A DNA stretch of 64,000 nt from Brugia malayi. Lineage: Eukaryota > Nematoda > Chromadorea > Rhabditida > Onchocercidae. The notes under the pieces were generated by a model, which saw only the letters and a list, made by a program, of their open reading frames with translations, searched no databases and had not been told where the DNA came from. Shown here piece after piece: positions 53,786 to 64,000 of this stretch. The DNA lies in contig NW_025062479.1 in assembly GCF_000002995.4 (NCBI RefSeq), positions 14,308,221 to 14,372,220 of the forward strand, given 5' to 3'. Numbering within the stretch: position 1 is the stretch's first letter; each line of letters starts with the position of its first letter. A program made the position numbers and the translations under genes.

Positions 53786-56700
53786 AAATATAAAAAACTT
53801 TTCTTTCTTTTTTTTTAAAAAAGAAAGAAAACTCATATTCTGCAATACTTATTGCGCTTTTCTACTATAGAGACAGTTTTTTTTAATGTCATTTTATATT
53901 TGTGCCATATAATTTAATTATGAAGTGAAAAATTCTTTTTTTTTTTTTTTTGTCAGTGTTGATATCTGTTTTAATATCAATTTAAAAAGCTAAAATTTAA
54001 TTCATCCTTTCATTTCAAAAAAATGGAAAAAAAAAGAATCATAAATAGATAGCAAAGCTAAAAGTTTCCTTTTACTTCTTTTTGGCTTTTATGGTGTTTG
54101 GCATGAAAAGATGATGAAGAATGATATGATAATAAATGAACTGATAAATGAATTTTTATTTAAAAATTCATAAACTTTTAGAAATTAAAAGAGACAACAA
54201 ATCATGAATAATGTATATGAAATATATGTTATAAAAATTAATTTACTAGGAAATTTAATGAAATTTAAATTTGACAGATTTAATTAACAATATTAATTTC
54301 TGGTATTATATTCAGATAATTAATACTGATTTTGATACCAGTATTATTTGTCTAAATATAATCATTTTAAGAGGTTTCATTATCATAACAATAAGTAATC
54401 GGTAATTATTCAATCATTTATTAGAAGCTATAGTAATTAATGGTTCGATCTAGATGTCTTAGTTTTTTTTTTTTTTTCCTTTTTTAATGAACTTCTCATT
54501 TTTTTTTTAAAAAAATTATACTTACCAAATCATTTTAATCACTAAATTTTATTCATTCTAATGCTGTTTGTAGAGAATTACTAGCAAAACTAGTATGACG
54601 AAGTTGTTAAATAATTTTGAAATAAAAGTAAATCTAAACTTTAGTTAAACATAGCCTGAAACAACTGCTACCTCTTTACTTTATTGTGACTTAATCATTA
54701 AACAACCATCTGTTTATCTTGTTGTTTTGAATCATAATAAAATATCAATTGCTAACATATAATTCACGGTTCAGCAGTTCTTTTTTCTATCATACTAAAG
54801 TTACTCCTAAAACTATTCGCATCTTTTGATGATAGACTTAATTATCATTTAATGACTGAAAAATTCCTTATCTCATTGAAAATTTTTATCTCATTAATGA
54901 TTTTTTTCAAAAAAAAAAGAAAAAAAGAAAAAAATTTTCTAAATTATTTTCCATTGAAAAATAAATAAAAAATGAATTATTTGGACAAAAATTTCATGTT
55001 TTTACAAAATTTAAAAAAAGTAAGGAAAAACGAGTGATGTAGAATGATTGATACATTCATTTAGAATTTTCTAGCGCTTTTAAAAAATTTTAAAATTCTC
55101 TCTTTCAATTTCAAAATATAATATATAGTCGGTGAAAATAATTGGTGTGCTGCTGTGACATTCATTATTTAACATTAAATTGTATCATAACTATGCTTAA
55201 AAAAAACTAGTCATCAATTTTTCTTCTTTTTTTTTAATAATAAAAACTTTATACTTTTATTCATATCTGCAAGAATTTATCGGACAAATAATCGAAAAGT
55301 AAAATAACTTTTACTTTCTTTTTTTTTGCTTTTCAATTTAATCATTTTGATATAGCGAAAAAAAGAAGAAAGGAGAGAGAGAAGGAAAGGAAGAGAAAAA
55401 GAAAGAAAGATATATGCTACTAATTTGTTTATTGTAATTTATCGTTAATTTTTTTTTCTTTTTTTTAAATGTGAATAATAATACACAGTAAAATTTGTGT
55501 TAAATTTTTATATTAACAAAAACCAAAAGACTTGGAAATTTTTAATTCATTTTTATTTAAAACAATAAAAGAAAAAATGTAAATAGGAAATAAATAATAA
55601 ATGATTGATTTAATTTAATTTAAATTCAACGTAATATAATTGCTATTAAACAGTTGTTGGATTAATTTGATAAATTTGAGCTATGAAAATGAAAAAATAA
55701 AAAATAAAGTGAAAAAGAAAGGAGTGAGTGAAATAATATAGATAATTGAAAAAAAAGGAAAGAAATTACTTTCTAAGGTTAATTCAAAAACAATTTTGTT
55801 TTGTTTTTTTCTTTAAGAAAAGGGCAGATAATATTAATTGGATAAAAAAAAAGAACTAATACTTCATTAACAAATAATTTGATGAAAAATTACAAATATA
55901 TGTTAATATGAAAAATAGTTCGGTGCTTCATTAAATCAAATATATGCTTTTTTTTTTTTGAGAAATTTAATATCTTCAATGAATATGAAAAACTATAATG
56001 TAAATTGAAACCAAAGTAAATTTCTGTTTTCTTCAATTTTCATTAAAAAAAATATCATAAATTCTCGAGCAGTTCTTATAAACAATTAAATATTGTTCAA
56101 TTTATTTTTTTTTTTGTATAATAAATTTGAATATTACAAATACCTTTCAAAATAAAAAATTATTTATTTGTGTATTATAAAAACAGATTTTTTATTATAT
56201 TATATTTATTTGATCATAATAGTTATATATTAACAATCAAAAAGATTAATCTTACAGGTACATATGCATGTATAATATATTATTAAAAGATTTCGAAAAA
56301 AAATTGGGCAGAAATTAAATTTCAGAAAAAATAAAGACTAAAAATATTCACCAATCGATTAATATCGTAATTTATACAAATTTTCAACTTCTTTTTTAAA
56401 ATTATCATTGAAAAAAAAGTTTCCTTACATTTTTTTAATGTTTTTAAATGATAAAGAAGCTGATAGAAAAAACATAATTTAGTTATAATCAGCTAAGATG
56501 AAATACCCTTGTAACTTTTAATTAAAAGGTAAGCAAAAAACGAGTAATTCATTTTTCCTGCTCAGCATGTAGTCAGTTAATAGTATCAATCATCACTTTT
56601 TTAAGTTTCAAAAATTTTAAATTAATTAAAAATAAGCAAAAATGAATGACTTTCTGCTCGATTGCACATGTAATCATTTAACGATATCAATTATCATTTT

Positions 56701-56999
56701 TTTCATGTACGCAAAAGATTTACAGTTAAATAAACAGTAAAACTATAAAAAAATATGCTATTAATTTCAAATTAATTAAAAGCTAGCAAAAATAAGTAAA
56801 TAGTTTAATTAATTTGATAGCTTTAAAATGAACAATTATTCATTGAAACCATTAAAAAAAAGGAAGCTAGAAAAAGAAGGAAACAAAAACAAAACAAAAC
56901 GATAATTTGGTTTAGTTTTTTTCCAATAAAAATATTATCAATAAAATATGCAAAAAGAATACGCGAATATACGGTGAGTAATTGTCTTTGGGGCAATTC

Positions 57000-57180
57000 T
57001 CTCTCCTTCTCTCTCTCTCTCTCTCTTTCTCTCTATGATAATGTACCGAGATACTCCATTCAAATTCATTTGTTTGTCAAATTCCCATGAGTAATTTCAA
57101 TTTTATGCATATAGCATTTGTATAATATCATAAAAAATTTTAAAGTCATGTTTTCTCTTTCCCTCTCTCTCTCTCTCTCC
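57000..57180. repeat. CT-rich dinucleotide tracts
   Basis: Runs of CTCTCT occur at about 57001-57035 and 57163-57180, separated by unique sequence. They are simple repeats; a GAGA-type regulatory role is possible but unsupported. Confidence 0.75.
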
Positions 57181-58396
57181 TTACTCATTAATTATTTCTG
57201 AAAAGCAAATTTTGAGAGATAAAAAGAAAAATATTTTGAATAAACCATTTGCTGTTTATAGCAATTTTTTTATTTCTTCCTTTTTTTTTATTCTGCAATT
57301 AAGACGATTAACCAAAAATATTATTTATAAAAAGATTTATCACATGATACCATTTTTGAAATATTTCAATTAAATCTGTTATCAGTTTCTTTGTTTTTAT
57401 TTTAAAACTTTTATTTTTTGAAATAAACATCGAAAAGAGTTAGCTAACGATTATCAGTTCAATAATTAGTTTTCGTTTTTCTTTTTTTTTTCCTTCTTTT
57501 TGTTTGGTAGTGCTAACTTATTGTTAAATTCCCAAACATTTTATGTTAATTCATTCAATATGAATTTTGAATCTTAAATGGTAATGCATATTTTTATATT
57601 TAAAAACTTTTATAACTAATTTGTTGAAACGTAATTGCTCAAAATTTTGCACTACATGTATACGTGTTTTTTGTTTTGACATTTTCTTTTATTAAAAATA
57701 ATTTGTAAAATATTACAATATTAAACACTTTATTAGCATTTGTTCAAAAAATAGCTAAACATAGATGAAAAATAAAGAGTAATAATAATTTTTTTTTTTT
57801 TGCACAAAAATTGAGCAGAGATAACAATTTACCAAAATATTTACAATTACTTAAAATGTTCAATTATTGAATTAAAAGATCATCATGCAGTGATAGCAAT
57901 TCAAGTTAATATTTATCGAATATTTGTGCTAATTAATTAGCAAAATTTAGCAGTATTAATATGATTTGTTGATGGAGAAAAAAAATCAAAACAACAAACA
58001 ACGATGATGAAAATATGCTCAAAATAATTATTATCACACAAAAATTATTCATATATTTGCAAAATATAATTGATTGAATAACAAAAGAGGAAATAAAGAA
58101 AATTTTGGTTAAAAATTTTTTTTTTGATGACATGAAAAAATAGTTCTGCTAATGAGTGGTTTAGATTTCCATAGCTATTAAATCAAGAAAAAAGGGAATT
58201 TTTTTCAATATTTTAAAATGAAATTTGAAACTTTGCCGGTAATATTAGATAAATAAAATTTTAACTTCTTTTTTTTTCACTTTTCTTTGGAAAAAAATGA
58301 TAAAAAATAACAAAGAAAAAGAAAAAAATTTGCATTAAGAAATAAATTTGATTAAAAAAATGCGTTGACTGAATTGATATTAATGATAATGCATTA

Positions 58397-61300
58397 TTAT
58401 ACTTGTATTTCTTCTAAGGTATGTCCACCTGTTGATAAGCCAGTTAATGAAGTAACTTTACCGCTTGCCTGAGCCATTGCCGCCCGACCATGTTTTGGAC
58501 ATGTTGGACTTATGCCAATTCGTAATGATCCTATTGATGTTTTATTTGTCGTTGATAATAATGGTTCCTAAAAAAAGAAAAAAAAGCGATGACAAATTTA
58601 AAATTGTATAATAAAAAAATTTTCAAAAACATTTTTTTTTAATTTAAAATATTAAAGGTAGAAAAAAATATTAAAAATTTTCAAATCACATGCTAGCATA
58701 TTAAACAAATTAATTGCCCATTCATTATCCACTAATTAATTTAAAAAAAAAGTAAAAAAAAGTAATTCAAAGTAACAAATAATATACTCATGCACTTTTT
58801 ATTCTTGTTTTATTAAGTGCAACAAACAATGTTAAAGACATATTTAGTATTTTTTTACCCTTTTTACATGTGATATCATATAAATTTCATTTGATGAAAT
58901 ATATTACTAAAAAAATTTGCAATTTTAAAAAATTTAAACAAAAATTTTTTTATTTTTTTTGTTAAATATGTGAATAAATAAAATAGCTTGAAGAAAAAAA
59001 AGAAAGAAAATAAAATTGTAACAATAATATACTGTAATATATAAGAAATTAATTGCAAGTTACATATAATAAAATATAATAAATATAATATAACGATTAA
59101 ATATTTAGAAAACACCAAGTATAATAAATATATAAATTAAATGTAATAATAAAAAGATATATTAATTACTAGTAGTTTAATGAATTATTTATATAATGAA
59201 TTATGCATATACTATACCTGTTCCTGAAAGTTACATTTACTTATTAATGTATCACTATATGTTGTATCATTGTAGTTTTGATAGGAATTTATACGATATG
59301 TTTCAAAATCATTCGTTTTAAATGACAGGGAATCCAATGGTGCAGTTATCGAATTCGTTATCGATGGACGTTGACTAAGTGATGATGATGAGAGCTGTTG
59401 TTGTTGCTGTTGTTGTTGTTGTTGCTGTGATGATGATGATGGTGGTGGTGCTGGTGGTGGTAGTTGTTGCTGTGATTGTGATTGTGATTGTGATGGTGTT
59501 GATATGTAATTTAATTGCTGCAAAATTTATAATAATTCAAATGATGATATTTAAAAAAAAAAAAGGGATTTTTCAGCTTAAAAATAAGCTAACATTTTAC
59601 AATTATATTTTAATAGATTTTTGTTTTTGTTTTTTTTTTTTTTAATTTTATAGAAAAAAAACTAAAGAATTTTTATTTCATCTTTTAGCATAAAAATTAA
59701 TTAGAAAGTTCGAGTTCAAAAAAAAAAAATAAATTTTTTTTTTTGGTTAATAAAAAAGGGAAAAAATTGAAATAAATGAAATTTATTTAATGATACTAAA
59801 ATTGGTAAATTGAATGTTAAATGGTGGATTAACCAAATTGTTACGATAGATTAATTAATTAATTAATGCCATTTATATGCTAAATCTATCGAATTGTTGA
59901 ATTATTATTTTTTCACTATCATGCAGCTACTCTCTCTCTTTTCTTATCATTAATTGATAATTAAAACTGGGCACGATAATTGTGATAGTATTGCTAATAT
60001 TTTCAGATTTTTTTTGATAATTTTAAAAAATTTATATATTTTTGCAAGCAAACCTGTTGTCCAGTAACATTATTGATATAATTCATATCAGTTGCATTTA
60101 GCTGATAATTAGCCGAATAAGTTTGATATTGTAATTGTAATTTTTTCTTTGTTTCTTCTTTTTTATTACACTATAAAAATAATATCAACAAATATATAAA
60201 CGTCTTTAAGAGGGTTTAAAAGAATTTTAAAGATTTAAGAAGTTAAGTGGTTTAGGAATTTCAAATGGTTCAAGTAGGTTTATGATAAATAATCCTCTGA
60301 AAAAGTTGAGAGTGAGTAATTATATTTCAAACATACTGTATTAAATTATTTAAAAGATATGAATTTTAGTCTATAAGACAAAAGTATGAATTAAAAGATA
60401 GTATTAAAAAAATTTTTTAAAAAATAAAGCACAATACAGGATTGATTGTATTTGTAACTGATTATGCTAAAAATAATTGTTTTACAATAATTTTAGTTAT
60501 TAAAACTAAGCAATTTTGTCTCATAAATTATAAATAAAAATGGAAAAGAAGAAAAATATATAAATTTATTTTAATCTTATCATTCAAATGTCTCAAATTT
60601 GATTTTAAAAAAAAATATCTTTTTTTTTTTTCACTGTTTTTATCAATTCCAAATTGTTTTTATTATTTCTAAAAAAATAAAGGAGAAAGTAATGAAAAAG
60701 GATATATAAAAGCTAAATAATTATATCATAAATTAAAAACTTTAAATTATTAAAAATGATAGATTAATAGATTTGAAAGAGGAAAGAAAGAAAGAAACAT
60801 ACCTGCCTGTAAAGACCAAGGCCAATACATATATTAAGGAATAATAAGCCACAACCAACAGCAACTGTAACTGACAACATCGTACTATTCTGGGCTGCTT
60901 TTACAAATGGTATTAGAGTTGTTGGAATTGCATCAGGATTTATCTGTTGCGATGAAACTAAAATATCAAAATATATTTTCATTTTGTTGTTTATATCTAT
61001 AAAGCAAAAGGGAAAATAATCGTTAAAAAATAGTGAAATATTTAATTTAATTCATTTGAATAATAATAAAGTAATTATTGCATGCTTATTTTAGTAATAT
61101 ATATTTTATAATTGATGTGATACATCTTATCATATTTATTCATTAAATAATTTTTTCAATCATTATTAGAATAATACCGCATATATCAAATATTAATCAT
61201 ATACATTTAATGCACAAATATAATTTTAAACATTATGTTTAAAATTTAACAATTTTTTACATTATTTAAAAATCCATTTTTCTTAAAAAAAGGAATTAAT

Positions 61301-64000
61301 TTTTTTTTAATTTACATTTTTTAAAAAGAAATTTAAAATATTAAAAAAAAGAATGAACATGTAGTGAGCTTTTCGATAGATTTTGGAAGCGGTGTCGGTG
61401 GAAGAGGTGGCGGAGGAAATGGTTCATTAGCATAGCTTGCATATGGTCTTACGGTACCAAAAAATGATTCGCGTTTGAAATGATTTGAAAGGAAATGATG
61501 TTCCTGAAAATAAATAAATAAACTTGATTTTATTAAATTTTTATGCATAAATTTTAAAAATATTTCTAATACATTAAGCTTATAATAAGTTTTCTTAGTG
61601 TAATTTTTAATTTTATGATATAATCTTTTCAATAAATAACATGAAATATACCTCGGGTACAGGTACTCCTTCTTTTCCATTGGCATGTAATTGTGGTATT
61701 AAACCATTCCAGAAACCAACCTGAGCATTTCGATAATAATTTTTTACACGTGGTCTATCAGCTAAAAGAAATAATTGTTGAAAAATAAATAAATAGATAA
61801 ATAACAAATATTGTGTATTTGATGTAAAGAAATATATTAGAATTTTCAAGTAACAATAGTCGATTGGACATTTGCTCACGTTAGATAAATAAATAACGTT
61901 GAATTAATTATTCGTTTTGGATAAGAAAATGATGTTGAATTGTTCATGTCGAATAAATAAATGATGTTGAATTAACAATAAGTGAATCATCTTAAATAAG
62001 TAAATAACGTTGAATAGTTTACGGCATATAAATTAAACAGTAAGATAAATAAATGACGGTTGATTATTCAAAGTTAGATAAATAAATGACATTGAATACT
62101 TTGAACATTTAACAACAACAGTAACAATAATAATAACTGAAACTAAAGTACTTAATGCAAATAATAGAAAATTAAATTTGAAAAAGTTTGTATGCCAAAA
62201 ATTTTATCATAGTGATTTTAAAAGTATTAAATTATTTATTTCTAAAATTCGACAAACTTATTTCAAGGTATGGTTCACGATTTCGTTGTGTAAGTTGTGG
62301 CCATGCGACACTATGAAAACGTTCCGCAATCGGTGTCATAGCTTGTAATTGCACTGGCTTAGTTGGATCACTTTAAATGCAAATTATGATTATTCAATTA
62401 ATCATTCACTTTATTATTGTTCTTTCATATTTTTTGCGTTGTTGTTGGACGGAAGTATTTAAATTAAATAAAATCTTTAAGACTTATTTTTTTTTTTTTT
62501 AACTAATAAAAGTTAATTACAAAAAAGGGAATAAAAATGAAATAGCAAAAAAAAAAGAATTATCCCTTAATATTTAGTCTAGAAAAAATATTATCTTGTT
62601 TTTTTTCGGAAATCATTTTGGTAGATTACTAAAAATTGTGAATTATTACAAATTTTGGATTAAGGTAGAAATTACTAATTTATTTTCTATTATTTTTCAA
62701 ATTAATTTTTTCCGTTTTTTTAATGTTAAATAAAATGTACCCGGATTTAACAAAATTTGAAATATAATGCATCATAATACGTGAGATCATTTGGTCTTCA
62801 ACTGTGAAGCCGGAATAAAGCTAAAACCAAATTTGAAAAATTAAATAATGAATAATTTTATAAATCATAAAGATTAAAAATTGTTTGCAAAAATCTTCAT
62901 ATGAGATTAAAATATGTTATAACGAATTTAGAAAGGAAAAGGGAGAAAAAAAATAAAACAAATTCGATAAAAATTAAGAAAGGATTTTTTGCATTTTTTT
63001 GTTTTCTTTTTCCAGTTTAAAATTTAGCCTAAAAAATTTTTCATACATTTTTCACTTAAATTTTTAAGCAAAAATTATAGCAAATTTAAAAATTACATCA
63101 TCATCCTTATTAAGCGGATATCCAAAAATGTAAGGTATATGATCACCGGAAATTGAACCTCGAATACCACTTGCAATTGTTTCCTCTGTTCTACTCTTTG
63201 ATTCATGAGCAAATAAAAACCTAAATAGAAAATAATTTTAAATTTCAAAATTATTATTAATTAATTTGTAACAAGTCATATTTTTAGCTATTTAATACTC
63301 ATGCAGTTTACACTCATAACAAACCATTCTATAACAGTAATTTATCATTATATTTTAATTGAATTATTTAATAAGTTAAATTTGTGGCTTAATTAGTTGA
63401 AATAATAAATAATAAAATAACAAACAAAAAGGAATTTCATACTTACATAAAAGTATTTGATGCCTCCCTGTCATCATCAATGGAATGTAATCGAGCTGTT
63501 TCGATTAGTGGCGCAATAAACAAAACATCACTTAGCGCCTCAAGAACACCATTACGAATTGTTTTTGGATGATCCTTAAAATTTAACATTTCCAATACAT
63601 TTTGCTCAATCGTAATAGCAATAATAATAAATATTTCAATTTATTACAAAAATATTTCATATTCCTGGATAAACGGAAAAAACGACATTGATAGTTCTGA
63701 TTGATAGTCTACGTCAAATTAATTAAATTCTACTATAGTTTACAATTTACTGATAAGGTTGACAAATTTAAAAAAAAAAAATTTTTTTATTTCTAAAAAG
63801 CAAACAAACGAAAAGTTTTGTTCAAAAATAAATTCTCATATTCATCAAAAAAACAAAAAAAAAACAAAATCTTAAAATTTAAAAAATTAAAATAGAAAAA
63901 AAACAAAAAATTCAAATTGTTAAATTTTTTTTTACCTTTGGATTATCCCAATCTGTATATTCATTAATAAGTGCTGCTAAAATTTCTTTACGATGGAAAT
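58397..64000 (-). CDS. nlg-1: Neuroligin, C-terminal part (5' end outside window)
   Basis: Postsynaptic cell-adhesion protein that binds neurexin. Exons in transcript order: 63936->64000, 63447-63574, 63097-63220, 62741-62820, 62258-62370, 61652-61761, 61359-61503, 60803-60957, 60054-60170, 59218-59517, 58397-58567. Phases close throughout, giving about 502 codons plus stop. The esterase-like domain end is recognisable: EYTDWDNPK, SISGDHIPYIFGYPL, FVKSGDPTKP, and PRVKNYYRNAQVGFWNGLIP, which parallels neuroligin PRVRxxYRAxxVAFW. A proline-rich stalk (EPFPPPPLPPTPLP) precedes one transmembrane helix (MLSVTVAVGCGLLFLNICIG). The cytoplasmic tail begins CNKKEETKKK, then has SQ repeats, PPPAPPP and a run of 11 Gln, and ends GGHTLEEIQV. 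The esterase His region reads SGDHIP where vertebrate neuroligins have HGDELP, so this domain is not catalytic here. Confidence 0.93.
61870..62105. repeat. nlg-1: Degenerate minisatellite in nlg-1 intron
   Basis: Five diverged copies of GTTAGATAAATAAATGACGTTGAAT, spaced roughly 36-60 bases apart, start at about 61880, 61949, 61990, 62040 and 62077. They lie in the intron between exons 62258-62370 and 61652-61761. Confidence 0.8.

Larger units (their letters stand above)
52736..58396. other. Gene-poor region upstream of flp-18 and downstream of nlg-1
   Basis: Both flanking genes run on the minus strand, so this holds the flp-18 promoter (right of 52735) and the nlg-1 3' flank. It contains tandem repeats at 53585-53785, CT-rich tracts at 57000-57035 and 57160-57180, and many A/T runs. 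I see no supported exon; open frames here are short and Phe/Lys/Ile-rich. Confidence 0.55.

Noticed and set aside
59379..59645. + strand open frame rich in Val and Met
   Set aside because: Antisense of the Gln/Ser/Pro repeat exon of nlg-1.

Overview
The window is nuclear DNA from a nematode. It is very AT-rich, its genes are broken into many short exons by AT-rich GT-AG introns, and it carries nematode marker genes: flp-18 with four [11 protein letters not shown] peptides, a ref-2/ZIC zinc-finger gene, a Wart-domain (warthog, hedgehog-related) secreted protein, and neuroligin nlg-1. Long homopolymer runs, trinucleotide arrays and large introns suggest a clade III (spirurid or filarial-like) worm rather than Caenorhabditis. 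That placement is inference; no species can be named from the sequence alone. I see no rRNA, tRNA, CRISPR or prokaryotic feature.

Layout, left to right. (1) 240-5707, + strand: 3' part of an RSF1-like PHD-finger chromatin-remodelling subunit, 18 exons, with its 5' part outside the window. (2) 8787-12052, +: extended short-chain dehydrogenase of the dihydroflavonol-4-reductase type, 8 exons, with one exon junction that does not close in frame. (3) 12157-13930: a 1.8-kb ATT array, parts of which have a strict 19-bp higher-order period. (4) 15999-19338, -: warthog-like secreted protein, 9 exons, with ROR/NHR-23-like half-sites just upstream and a ~265-bp sequence present both in intron 1 and upstream of the gene. 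(5) 21568-25330, +: a small Ulp1/C48-like cysteine-protease-fold protein. (6) 25331-31545: gene-poor, convergent intergenic DNA. (7) 31546-40666, -: ref-2/ZIC transcription factor, 8 exons, with a TGAA microsatellite in a large intron. (8) 41-48 kb: mostly non-coding, with two orphan exon-like islands. (9) 48414-52735, -: flp-18 neuropeptide precursor, 4 exons, with a 36-bp perfect palindrome in an intron. (10) 52736-58396: gene-poor, with short tandem repeats. (11) 58397 to beyond 64000, -: 3' part of nlg-1 neuroligin, from the end of the esterase-like domain through the transmembrane helix to a glutamine-rich cytoplasmic tail.

The exon models were built by hand from splice sites, reading phase and protein similarity. 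Except at the one junction in gene 2, the phases close exactly across each gene, which is strong internal support. The genes do not form an operon: orientations are mixed and spacings are kilobases. ref-2, flp-18 and nlg-1 all have nervous-system roles in C. elegans and lie in series on the minus strand, but nothing in the sequence shows co-regulation.
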